From Hyphomicrobiales bacterium (lineage in GTDB: Bacteria > Pseudomonadota > Alphaproteobacteria > Rhizobiales > Xanthobacteraceae), in contig JACESF010000019.1 of NCBI GenBank assembly GCA_013911975.1, forward strand, positions 1 to 63,755: a stretch of DNA of 63,755 nucleotides, written 5' to 3'. The notes under the pieces are model-generated. The model saw nothing but the letters and a program-made list of their open reading frames with translations, was not told where the DNA came from and did not search any database. Each line of letters starts with the position of its first letter. The stretch's first letter is position 1. This document shows positions 37,802-45,670 of the stretch, piece by piece. Made by a program: the position numbers and the translations under genes.

Positions 37802-38524
37802 TCAGTCCTGGGTCTCGTTTGCGGTGGAATAGAGATTGGTCAGCCGGGCCACGAGGATGGCCACATAGAGCACGCCGACCATCTGCTCGACGATGGCGAA
37901 GGACTGCACCTGGTGGGTGTTCGGCACGATGTCCCCGTAGCCCGTGGTGGTGATGGTGGCATAGCTGAAATAGATGAAATCGAAGAACGGCACCTCGGAC
38001 CGCTGGATGCTGCTGTCGAAGCGGAAGGCGGTCGGGTCGAAGACATAGAGCATGCGATAGATGAGCGCCCAGAACAGCGCCATGGTCATGTAGGCCGTGA
38101 GCGAGGCGAACAGCCGGTCCAGGGTGATGCGGCCCGGAAGCAGCACATAGCGCAGCATGCTGTAGATGGCGTAGGCATAGAAAACGCAGAAGAAGGCCGA
38201 AGACACCACAATGGAGAAATCGTTCGGATTCAACGTGGTGTAGATATCGAAGATGATCGCGCCGACGCCGCAGAAGATCAGCATCATGCGCCGCAGATGC
38301 CGCTGCCGCGAGGCGAAGGTGACCATCTGCATGGTCATCATCATCATGACCACATCCACCATGACGATGGCCGCGACACCGGCATGGATCTTATGGATGG
38401 CCGGGAAGATCAGGATCGACACCAGCATGACCACGGTCATCTTGATGTAGAAATGGCTGTAGAGGTGATGCTTGAGGCGCTGCATGACCGTTCTGCCCGG
38501 CTTGTGGCCCTCCGCATCCATCAT
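37802..38524 (-). CDS. Two-TM-pore potassium-type ion channel
   Basis: 240 residues. About six hydrophobic segments; the last pair encloses a pore loop with the selectivity filter TTTGYGDIVP near residue 190, so it belongs to the ion_trans_2 family and should conduct K+ at the inner membrane. There is no RCK/TrkA-N domain after the pore. The start at 38524 follows GGAGG by seven bases; a longer open frame to 38770 overlaps yidD and is a shadow. It may share a transcript with downstream thrS, although hairpins intervene. Confidence 0.88.
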   Translation of the reverse strand: MMDAEGHKPGRTVMQRLKHHLYSHFYIKMTVVMLVSILIFPAIHKIHAGVAAIVMVDVVMMMMTMQMVTFASRQRHLRRMMLIFCGVGAIIFDIYTTLNPNDFSIVVSSAFFCVFYAYAIYSMLRYVLLPGRITLDRLFASLTAYMTMALFWALIYRMLYVFDPTAFRFDSSIQRSEVPFFDFIYFSYATITTTGYGDIVPNTHQVQSFAIVEQMVGVLYVAILVARLTNLYSTANETQD

Positions 38525-38553
38525 CCGCCCGCCTCCGTTCCTGTGCCGCGGTT

Positions 38554-38931
38554 CTAGCGTGTGTCCTGCGGGCCCTTCCAGTCCCCATAGCGCCAGGGCC
38601 GGCTCCAGCGCGCGTCTGCGGGCGTGCATTGGGGCACCGGGTCGAAGCCGTGCCAGCCCCAGGGGTGGCACCGGCAGATGCGGGCCGCCGCCATCCAGCC
38701 TCCCGCCCACGCGCCATGCCGGGAGATGGCCTGGTCCGCATACTCGGAGCAGGTGGGCAGGTAGCGGCACTGCCGCCCCATGAAGGAGGAGAGGGTGTAG
38801 CGGTAGAGCAGGATGGGCGCGCGCAGCATCAGGCGCGGCAGCCGCGCCAGCGGGCCTGGCGGGCGCTTCGCCCCGTGGCCCCGCGCCTCTGGTCCCTGCG
38901 CCCCTTGCTTACCGGCGTCGAAGGATGCCAT
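38554..38931 (-). CDS. yidD: Membrane protein insertion efficiency factor YidD
   Basis: 125 residues. The diagnostic YidD motif GRQCRYLPTCSEYADQAI lies in the centre, followed by RICRCHPWGWHGFDPVP. YidD assists YidC-dependent membrane insertion and associates with the inner membrane through an N-terminal amphipathic helix (MLRAPILLYRYTLSSF here). The start is uncertain: 38931 (MASFDAGKQG) or 38829 (MLRAPILL); neither has a good ribosome site. The gene is away from the rpmH-rnpA locus, which is common in alphaproteobacteria. Confidence 0.9.
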   Translation of the reverse strand: MASFDAGKQGAQGPEARGHGAKRPPGPLARLPRLMLRAPILLYRYTLSSFMGRQCRYLPTCSEYADQAISRHGAWAGGWMAAARICRCHPWGWHGFDPVPQCTPADARWSRPWRYGDWKGPQDTR

Positions 38932-38969
38932 GACCGAGCGCACGCCATCGGCACCGGGGGGCTCGTCAC

Positions 38970-39731
38970 ATGGTTCGCGCTGCATTCGCGTTCGTCTTCC
39001 TCATCCTGTCCTGGGCCGGGGCGCACGCGGCGGACCCCTATTATATCGGCCCCGCCGACCTCGACCTGACAAAGGTCATCGCCCCCGCACCCGCGCGGGA
39101 TTCCGCCATCACCCGCGAGGACGTGCGCGTCCTCCTCGACCTCCAGGCGGTGCGCACGCCCGAAATGGTGGCCATGGCCAATGCGGACGTGGAGCGCAGC
39201 CTGTCCCGCTTCTCGCAGGCGGCGGGCGCGGACCTGTCCGTGGCTCGCGCGCCGGTGGCCAATGCCTTCTTCGACAAGGTGGGCTCCGATGCCGCCGCAA
39301 TCATGATCCTCGCTAAGACCCACTGGCGGCGCGTGCGGCCCTATCTCGCCTTTCCCGAGGTGAAGGTGGTGGTGCCGCCCGAGGCCACCTTCTCCTATCC
39401 TTCCGGCCATTCGGCCTTCGGCATCGAAACCGCGATCCTGCTGGCCCAGATGCTGCCGGAGAAGGCCGAAATCCTGTTCGCGCGCGGCATCCAGTTCGGC
39501 TTCGAGCGGGCCATTGCCGGGGTCCATTATCCCAGCGACGTGGAGGCGGGCCGCCAGGCGGGCACGGCGATCATCGCGGTGATGATGCGCAGCCCCGCCT
39601 TCCGCACGGACTTCGAGGCCGCCCGCGCCGAGGTGCGGACCCTGGCCGGGCTGCCGGCCGACCTGCCGCAAATGACGGCGCCCCCGCTGGCGCCGGCGCT
39701 TCCCGCCGCAAATCCCGCGCCCGCGAAATGA
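38970..39731 (+). CDS. Exported PAP2 / class A acid phosphatase-like protein
   Basis: 253 residues with a signal peptide (MVRAAFAFVFLILSWAG, AHAA). The three-part vanadium-type phosphatase signature is present: KTHWRRVRP, PSGHS, and RAIAGVHYPSD with the catalytic His and Asp. It should be a soluble periplasmic phosphomonoesterase rather than a multi-pass lipid phosphatase, since no further membrane helices are seen. A Pro/Ala-rich tail ends the protein. It starts 38 bp from the divergent yidD start. Confidence 0.88.
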   Translation: MVRAAFAFVFLILSWAGAHAADPYYIGPADLDLTKVIAPAPARDSAITREDVRVLLDLQAVRTPEMVAMANADVERSLSRFSQAAGADLSVARAPVANAFFDKVGSDAAAIMILAKTHWRRVRPYLAFPEVKVVVPPEATFSYPSGHSAFGIETAILLAQMLPEKAEILFARGIQFGFERAIAGVHYPSDVEAGRQAGTAIIAVMMRSPAFRTDFEAARAEVRTLAGLPADLPQMTAPPLAPALPAANPAPAK

Positions 39732-40190
39732 TCAGGAGCCGGCGACGGCGCTGACCTTGGCCGCGCCGGCCTCGATCTGGTCGAGGGCGTCCACCACCGC
39801 GTCGAAGGTGAGCAGGGTGGAGGCGTGGCGGGCCTTGTAGTCCTTCACCGGCTCCAGCACGGCAAGGTCGGCCCAGCGTCCGGAGGGGGCGGGGCCGTTC
39901 TCCTTCAGCATGCGGCGCATCTCCTCCCGCACCCCACGCAATTCCTCCGGCGTGGAGCCCACCACCAGATGGCCCATGATGGAGGAGGAGGCCTGGCCCA
40001 GCGCGCAGGCGCGCACCTCGTGGGCGAAGTCGCTGACCCGGCCGTCGGCCAGCTTGAGATCGATGGTCACGGTGGAGCCGCACAGGCGCGAATGGGCGGT
40101 GGCGCTCGCGTCGGGATGGTCGAGGCGGCCGAGGCGCGGAATGTCGGCCGCGAACGCGAGAATGCGGGCATTGTACATGTCGTTGATCAT
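39732..40190 (-). CDS. IscU/SufU-like scaffold protein lacking the third cysteine
   Basis: 152 residues; ATG 40190 with GGGAAGG upstream is preferred over a TTG at 40196. The NifU-N/SufU fold is clear: [16 protein letters not shown], first ligand in [12 protein letters not shown], second in [14 protein letters not shown]. The position of the third conserved ligand reads [15 protein letters not shown], with no cysteine. It therefore cannot bind an Fe-S cluster with the standard three cysteines and may use other residues or act as a sulfur carrier or have a different role. Alphaproteobacteria commonly carry this stand-alone form apart from the suf operon. Confidence 0.85.
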   Translation of the reverse strand: MINDMYNARILAFAADIPRLGRLDHPDASATAHSRLCGSTVTIDLKLADGRVSDFAHEVRACALGQASSSIMGHLVVGSTPEELRGVREEMRRMLKENGPAPSGRWADLAVLEPVKDYKARHASTLLTFDAVVDALDQIEAGAAKVSAVAGS

Positions 40191-40266
40191 CGGCAACCTT
40201 CCCGTGCCTCACCCCCGGCTGCGCCCGTCATGCGTCCGGCTCTGCCGTGACCGTCAATTCGCGCAT

Positions 40267-40296
40267 TTGCCGCAAGCGATGCCCCTCTTATATAAG
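40267..40296 (+). promoter_or_regulatory. Sigma-70-like promoter for folE
   Basis: TTGCCG (40267-40272), 18 bases, TATAAG (40291-40296). It is partly embedded in a hairpin TGCCCCT / AGGGGCA (40280-40301). With a start site near 40303, the folE leader would be about 165 bases if translation begins at 40469. Confidence 0.45.
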
Positions 40297-40468
40297 GGGC
40301 ACAGGTCGCGGCAAAAGAGCCGCGCCTGGATGTTCCCATAGGCTTGACCGGCAAGCGACGGGGCTCCGGCATTCCCGCCTGCGGCGGGAGCGGCCGGAGA
40401 TGACCGCGCGCAGCGAAGCCGACACCGGTGACACTCCCCGCCATATGGCGGGTCGGACGGAGTTGGTC

Positions 40469-41113
40469 ATGGACGCGGTTGTGACGAGTTTGAAGATGAA
40501 CGCAGCGGCCGTGGAGCCGAAGACTGGCGAACCCTCGCCGGAGCAGCGCCCCAGCCGCGAGGAGGCGGAGGCCGCCATCCGCACGCTCATCGCCTATATC
40601 GGCGAGGATGTGACGCGCGAGGGCCTGGAAGACACGCCGCGTCGGGTCATCCGCGCCTATGACGAGCTGTATGCGGGCTACGGCCACGATGCCGAGGAGA
40701 TTCTCGGCCGCACCTTCGGCGAGATCGGCACCTTCGACGATTTCGTGCTGATGCGCGACATCCCCTTCTATTCCCATTGCGAGCACCACATGGTGCCGTT
40801 CGTGGGCAAGGCTCATGTGGCCTATTTCCCGGTGGACCGCGTGGTGGGCCTCTCCAAGATCGCCCGCGTGGTGGATGTCTACGCCCGCCGCCTCCAGACG
40901 CAGGAACACCTGACCTCGCAGATCGTCCGCGCCCTGGACGAGACGCTGAAGCCGCGCGGCATCGCCCTCATGATCGAGGCGGAGCATATGTGCATGTCCA
41001 TGCGCGGCATCGCCAAGGCCGGCGTCACCACGCTCACCAGCCAGTTCACCGGCGCGTTCCGCGACGACCCGGCCGAGCAGGTGCGCTTCATCACCATGGT
41101 GCGCGGACGCTGA
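40469..41113 (+). CDS. folE: GTP cyclohydrolase I
   Basis: 214 residues from ATG 40469 (MDAVVTSLK), which resembles other Rhizobiales FolE starts and has GGAG seven bases upstream; ATG 40400 is an alternative. The zinc site and GTP pocket are in [20 protein letters not shown] and [14 protein letters not shown]. It converts GTP to 7,8-dihydroneopterin triphosphate, the first step of tetrahydrofolate (and possibly queuosine precursor) synthesis. hisI follows 25 bp downstream, a frequent alphaproteobacterial pairing, probably one transcript. Confidence 0.95.
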   Translation: MDAVVTSLKMNAAAVEPKTGEPSPEQRPSREEAEAAIRTLIAYIGEDVTREGLEDTPRRVIRAYDELYAGYGHDAEEILGRTFGEIGTFDDFVLMRDIPFYSHCEHHMVPFVGKAHVAYFPVDRVVGLSKIARVVDVYARRLQTQEHLTSQIVRALDETLKPRGIALMIEAEHMCMSMRGIAKAGVTTLTSQFTGAFRDDPAEQVRFITMVRGR

Positions 41114-41138
41114 GCGTTCCCGCGCGGGGCTGGATTTC

Positions 41139-41600
41139 ATGACCGACCACACTCCCTTCGGCGCCGGCGCCGATCCCCACGAGCTGGAAGAAGGCACGCG
41201 CCTTGCCCCCCGCTTCGACGCGGCCGGGCTCGTCACCGCCATCGCCGTGGATGCGGCGACCGGCGAGGTGCTCATGCTCGCCCACATGAATGCCGAGGCG
41301 CTGGCCCGCACCATCGAGACCGGCGAGGCGCATTATTACAGCCGCTCCCGCAAGGCCTTGTGGAAGAAGGGCGAGTCCTCCGGCCACACCCAGAAGGTGG
41401 TGGACCTGCTGGTGGATTGCGACCAGGACGCGGTGCTCATCAAGGTGGAGATGGGCGGGACCGGCGCCGCCTGCCATACCGGCCGGCGCTCCTGCTTCTA
41501 TCGCCGCGTGCCCCTGGGCGGCCCTGCCGCCGAGGCGCGGCTTGCCTTCACCGGCGACACCCCGCGCTTCGACCCGGCCAAGGTTTACGGCAAGGGCTGA
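41139..41600 (+). CDS. hisI: Phosphoribosyl-AMP cyclohydrolase
   Basis: 153 residues, HisI alone without the HisE domain. The Mg/Zn-binding region [16 protein letters not shown] with the Asp triad, then [14 protein letters not shown] with the two zinc cysteines, and [12 protein letters not shown] define the family. It opens the purine ring of PR-AMP in histidine synthesis. It follows folE; both enzymes hydrolyse related purine rings and are often adjacent in Rhizobiales. Confidence 0.95.
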   Translation: MTDHTPFGAGADPHELEEGTRLAPRFDAAGLVTAIAVDAATGEVLMLAHMNAEALARTIETGEAHYYSRSRKALWKKGESSGHTQKVVDLLVDCDQDAVLIKVEMGGTGAACHTGRRSCFYRRVPLGGPAAEARLAFTGDTPRFDPAKVYGKG

Positions 41601-41723
41601 CCCGCGGCTCCGGCGCGAAGCCTCGTTTCAAGCCACGCTTCCGTCACCAAAAGCGGGCACGGTGCACTCGACGGCGCCGCCGGCTCAGGCCCTTGGCGCC
41701 TGGCGGGGCGTGTGGAGGCGTGC

Positions 41724-42761
41724 ATGGTGCAGGGGTTTCCCTTCTTTGGCCGCCCGGCGGACCTTTCGGGCGGCGGGCGCGCCGGTGCGCCCGAGACACC
41801 TGATCCCGCCGCGCCCGAACCGGCCGCACCGGACCATCGCCCGGCGGTCGCGCTGGCCCTCGGCGGCGGCGCGGCCCGGGGCTTTGCCCATATCGGCGTG
41901 CTGCGCGTGCTGGAGCGGCACGGCCTGCGGCCCAGCATCATCGCGGGCACCTCCATCGGCGCCGTGGTGGGGGGGCTCTGGGCGGCGGGCAAGCTCGACG
42001 CCCTGGAGGACTGGGCGGTCCACCTCACCAAGCGGGGCATGCTGCGCTACATCGATCCCGTGTTCGGCGGGCCGGGCCTCATCAGCGGCAAGCGCCTGTC
42101 CGATCGGCTGGCCAAGGAACTGAACGGCATCGAGATCGAGCAATTGCCGGTCACGTTCGGCGCCATCGCCACGGAGCTGGGCACCGGCCACGAAATCTGG
42201 CTGACGCGCGGCTCGCTCTCGGAGGCGATCCACGCCTCCTATTGCCTGCCGGGCATCTTCACCCCGGCGCGGGTCAGCGGGCGCTGGCTGATGGACGGCG
42301 CGCTGGTGAACCCCATTCCCGTCTCCACCGCGCGGGCCCTGGGCGGCCGTGTGGTGATCGCGGTCAATCTCAATTCGGAAGTGTTCGGGCGCGGCACCGT
42401 GATCCAGGACCATGGCGGTCCGCTGCTGGACGAGGAGCCCGCCATCGCGCTGCGCCGTCCCATGGGGCTCGCCCGCATGCTCCGGCCCGACCGCCTGTTG
42501 CGCGGAACGCCGCTGGTGGACGGCGCGGCGTCCGGCCCGCGCGCCTTGTCGGGGGTGATGATCGACGCCTTCAACGTGATGCAGGACCGCATCGCCCGCT
42601 CGCGCCTCGCGGGGGATCCGCCGGACATCCTGGTCTCGCCCAAGCTGGGCAAGATCGGCCTGTTCGACTTCCACCGCGCCCGGGAGGCCGTGGAAGCGGG
42701 CATGGAGGCCACCGAGCGCATGATGGAGGACATCACGGCCTCCATCACCGCCCTGGGCTGA
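41724..42761 (+). CDS. Patatin-like phospholipase family protein (RssA-like)
   Basis: 345 residues. Oxyanion segment GGGAARGFAHIGVL, nucleophile elbow GTSIG and the Asp of DGALVNP form the patatin Ser-Asp dyad. The order and spacing match the RssA/NTE subgroup of cytoplasmic or membrane-associated lipases. GGAGG at 41715-41719 sets the start at 41724; a GTG at 41712 is just upstream. It follows hisI by 123 bp. The natural lipid substrate is not known. Confidence 0.9.
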   Translation: MVQGFPFFGRPADLSGGGRAGAPETPDPAAPEPAAPDHRPAVALALGGGAARGFAHIGVLRVLERHGLRPSIIAGTSIGAVVGGLWAAGKLDALEDWAVHLTKRGMLRYIDPVFGGPGLISGKRLSDRLAKELNGIEIEQLPVTFGAIATELGTGHEIWLTRGSLSEAIHASYCLPGIFTPARVSGRWLMDGALVNPIPVSTARALGGRVVIAVNLNSEVFGRGTVIQDHGGPLLDEEPAIALRRPMGLARMLRPDRLLRGTPLVDGAASGPRALSGVMIDAFNVMQDRIARSRLAGDPPDILVSPKLGKIGLFDFHRAREAVEAGMEATERMMEDITASITALG

Positions 42762-42773
42762 CCCTCCGTCCGC

Positions 42774-43205
42774 TCACGCGGTCATGATGTAGTCCCGCAG
42801 TTCCGCGCTCTCGCGCTCCATCTCCTCCACGCGATGCTTCACCACGTCGCCGATGGAGATGATGCCGATCAGCCGATCATGCTCCACCACGGGCACGTGG
42901 CGGAAGCGGCCGCGCGTCATGCGCTCCATGATCACGGGGACGGTCTCGTCGGGCGCGCAGGTGACGACGGCGCGCGTCATCACGGACGAGACCGGGGAGG
43001 GCAGCACGTCCGTTCCCTTCTCGGCGAGGATGCGCACCACGTCGCGCTCGGACAGGATGCCCTCCAGGCGCCCCGTGGGAGAGACGGCGACGATGGCGCC
43101 GATCCGGTGCTCGGCGAGGCGGGTCACCGCCTCGGTCAGGGGGGCGTCGGGGGAGATGGTGACGAGAGAACCGGATTTCTTCTGCAAAAGCAGTTGCACT
43201 GTCAT
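42774..43205 (-). CDS. Tandem CBS-domain protein
   Basis: 143 residues consisting of two CBS domains (about 8-65 and 75-130; GRLEGILSERDVVRIL and DRLIGIISIGDVVKHR). Such stand-alone pairs bind adenine nucleotides and act as regulatory sensors. The start at 43205 with GGAGA upstream is certain enough; the open frame continues farther but is not protein-like. It is convergent with the patatin-like gene (12 bp apart). Confidence 0.92.
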   Translation of the reverse strand: MTVQLLLQKKSGSLVTISPDAPLTEAVTRLAEHRIGAIVAVSPTGRLEGILSERDVVRILAEKGTDVLPSPVSSVMTRAVVTCAPDETVPVIMERMTRGRFRHVPVVEHDRLIGIISIGDVVKHRVEEMERESAELRDYIMTA

Positions 43206-43413
43206 GGCGATGTCTCCGCTCCCTGTGGCGTCGTCGCCGGGCGCGCGTGAGGCCCGGCGGCTCGGTCCTTCTTGGTCAGCCAGACAGACGCGGCGCCCGC
43301 CGGGGGCTTGAAGACCGCCGTCGGGGGAGGAGAGCCGCCTGTGCCGCATCACGCCGGCCGTTGGGGAATGATCCTCCCATGGGGCCTGCGGCGCAACCCG
43401 CAATTGTCGGAGG
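43206..43413. other. Intergenic region upstream of the CBS gene
   Basis: 208 bp between the rhomboid stop and the CBS start, both on the minus strand. No hairpin, repeat or clear promoter hexamers noted. Confidence 0.4.
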
Positions 43414-44175
43414 TTAGTGGGTGAAGGGGGCGCGCTGCGCCTGCGGGGCAGGGGGGTCGAACAGGGAGAACAGGAGCAGGCCGGCGAAGAAGCCGCCGAG
43501 ATGGGCCTGCCACGCCACTTCCGCCCCGTCCGTGCCCGGCAGGCTGACGCCCACGCCGAACAGGAAGTTGAGCCCCACCCAGACCAGGATGAAGACCAGC
43601 ACCCGGGGCTCGCGCAGGGCGCGGGCGAGGGGCACGGCCGGCAGATGCTCGGACCGGCCGAAGCCATAGCCCGAGGGGCCGAGCGGGCCGCCGGGGGCGA
43701 ACGCGAAGCGCACCGCCGCCGCCATGGTTCCGGAGACCACGGCCGAGGCGCCGATCATGGGCACCATGGCATCGGGATAGGCCATGAGGTGGGCGAGCGC
43801 GCCCGCCGCAGCCGTGACGACGCAGAAGGCGAGGAAGCGCCCGGTGCCGAACCGCCGCGCCACCGGCGTCCCGAAGGCCAGCAGCCAGACGAGGTTCATG
43901 CCCACATGCAGCCAGCCCCCGTGGAGGAGGGCATAGGTCACGAAGGTCCACACCTGCGCGCCCAGCCCGCCGGGCAGGGCGAATTCCGGCGCGGCGGCAT
44001 AGCGGGCGGGAATGAAGGCGAAGAGGGCGAGGATCTCGATGTCCGCCGCCTCGCTGAGGAAGCCGCGGACGAACTCGATGGCGGCCATGGCCGCGCACAG
44101 GGCCCCCACCACGCCGGGGACGTTGAGAACCGGCTGCCGGGGCGGCGCACGGCGCAATTCGTCAGGATTCAGCAC
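43414..44175 (-). CDS. Rhomboid-family intramembrane serine protease
   Basis: 253 residues from GTG 44175 (MLNPDELRRAPPRQPVLNVP), chosen because related proteins begin just before the PVLNVPGVV block; the frame stays open to 44298 but starts there with TTG and has no ribosome site, so the start is uncertain. About six membrane segments. Catalytic Ser in MIGASAVVSG and His in WQAHLGGFFAG; the loop motif LLHGGWLHVGMN is conserved. It cleaves membrane proteins within the bilayer; targets are unknown. No cytoplasmic zinc domain. Confidence 0.88.
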   Translation of the reverse strand: MLNPDELRRAPPRQPVLNVPGVVGALCAAMAAIEFVRGFLSEAADIEILALFAFIPARYAAAPEFALPGGLGAQVWTFVTYALLHGGWLHVGMNLVWLLAFGTPVARRFGTGRFLAFCVVTAAAGALAHLMAYPDAMVPMIGASAVVSGTMAAAVRFAFAPGGPLGPSGYGFGRSEHLPAVPLARALREPRVLVFILVWVGLNFLFGVGVSLPGTDGAEVAWQAHLGGFFAGLLLFSLFDPPAPQAQRAPFTH

Positions 44176-44351
44176 GCTTCGGACATAGGACGCGGCCGGG
44201 GCGCAGGCAAGAAGAAACAAGCCGCAGGACTTGAGCGCGGCCGCAATCACGAAGACGCGATCAGAGATGTTAAGGTTAAGGAGTGGTTGACGGCGCAAAT
44301 ACGGCGACGATGGGGCATTATCGAATTGTTAACCGAGACCCGATCGCCGCC

Positions 44352-45011
44352 ATGCCGCTCCCCGCCCGACTGCTCCTGACCCTCGGCCTGCTCCTGGCAG
44401 GTGCGACGGGCGTTGCCGCCGGAGAGACCCGCACCGCCGCGCTCGGCCCCGCCGGCAGCGGCGGCCTCTCCGGCTCCCAGCCCGCCCATCTCACCGCCAT
44501 CGGCGGCACCACCCCGCCCATCGGCTATGTGCGCTTCTGCGCCGAACACGGCACCGATTGCGTCGCGGCCGGCGAGATGGTGTTCGAGATGGAGCTGGAC
44601 AAGGCGCGGCTGGCGCAGTTGGAGAAGGTGAATACCGGCATCAACGAGGCCGTCGATCCCGTCACCGACATGGAGCATTTCGGCGAGACCGAGCGCTGGT
44701 CCTATCCCACGGACGGGAAGGGCGACTGCGAGGACTACGTGCTCGCCAAGCGCAAGGCGCTGCTCGGCATGGGCTGGCCCGCCTCGGTCCTGCTCATCAC
44801 CGTGGTGCGCGACAAGGACGGCGACGGCCACGCGGTGCTCACCGTCGTCACCGACCATGGCGACCTGGTGCTGGACAACCAGGCGCCGGACATCCTTCCG
44901 TGGAAGGAGACCGGCTACCGCTTCGTGAAGCGCCAGTCCCAGGGCGATCCCGCGCTGTGGGTGTCGCTGGGCGACAGCCGCTCCCCGCCGGTGGTGGGCG
45001 GCGGCCGCTGA
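44352..45011 (+). CDS. Exported transglutaminase-like cysteine peptidase (BTLCP, DUF920)
   Basis: 219 residues from ATG 44352, chosen for the signal peptide (MPLPARLLLTLGLLLAGATG, then VAAG). The BTLCP triad is visible: Cys in GKGDCEDYV, His in DGHAVLTVV and Asp in LVLDNQ. Proteins of this family are periplasmic; the Pseudomonas member LapG cleaves an adhesin, but no LapD partner is encoded here. The family is abundant in Rhizobiales, where roles are mostly unknown. It is convergent with the carbonic anhydrase gene, sharing a small stop-codon hairpin (45008-45022). Confidence 0.88.
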   Translation: MPLPARLLLTLGLLLAGATGVAAGETRTAALGPAGSGGLSGSQPAHLTAIGGTTPPIGYVRFCAEHGTDCVAAGEMVFEMELDKARLAQLEKVNTGINEAVDPVTDMEHFGETERWSYPTDGKGDCEDYVLAKRKALLGMGWPASVLLITVVRDKDGDGHAVLTVVTDHGDLVLDNQAPDILPWKETGYRFVKRQSQGDPALWVSLGDSRSPPVVGGGR

Positions 45012-45018
45012 GCTCGGC

Positions 45019-45549
45019 TCAGTCCACCCGCCTGAGGCCCGCCGAGAAGCGCTTCCAGTTCGCCTGATAGCGCAGCGCCGTTTCCTTCAGCCGGGCCACC
45101 GCGTCCTCGTCCAGCGTGCGCACCACTTTGGCGGGCGTGCCGACGATCAGCGAATTGTCGGGAAATTCCTTCCCCTCCGTCACCAGCGCATTGCTGCCCA
45201 CGAGGCAGTTGCGGCCGATGCGGGCCCCGTTCAGCACCGTGGCGCCCATGCCGATGAGGCTGTTGTCGCCCACCGTGCAGCCATGGAGGATGGCCATGTG
45301 CCCCACCGTCACGTTGGTTCCGAGCGTCATGGGGAAGCCCGGATCGGTGTGAAGGACGCAATTCTCCTGAATATTGGTGCCTTCGCCGATGACGATGGGC
45401 TCGTTGTCGCCGCGCAGCACGCTGCCGAACCAGATGCTCGCATCCTCCTTCAGCACCACCCGGCCGATGAGCGTGGCGTCCGGCGCCACCCAGTAGCGGC
45501 CGTTTTCCGGCAGGTCGGGAGTGAGGTCGTCCAGGGCGTAGATCGGCAT
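45019..45549 (-). CDS. Gamma-class carbonic anhydrase family protein
   Basis: 176 residues forming a left-handed beta-helix of hexapeptide repeats (ATLIGRVVLKEDASIWFG, VVLNGARIGRNCLVGSNAL). The metal-binding histidines are in LHTDPG and GHMAILHGC. Proteins of this type (YrdA/PaaY/CaiE-like) form trimers; some are carbonic anhydrases, others thioesterases or inactive. The Arg/Asp/Gln residues near FGSVLRGDNEPI are conserved. Substrate assignment is by family only. Confidence 0.9.
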   Translation of the reverse strand: MPIYALDDLTPDLPENGRYWVAPDATLIGRVVLKEDASIWFGSVLRGDNEPIVIGEGTNIQENCVLHTDPGFPMTLGTNVTVGHMAILHGCTVGDNSLIGMGATVLNGARIGRNCLVGSNALVTEGKEFPDNSLIVGTPAKVVRTLDEDAVARLKETALRYQANWKRFSAGLRRVD

Positions 45550-45670
45550 CAGGCGGGTCCCCGCGGTTGGTGGTGACGCCTCACTATAACGCCGCCGGGG
45601 CCTATGCTAGAGCTTCCGGGCCGACGGTATCCCCGCCCGGGCCAGAGATACGCCACCCGCGAGACTGCAC

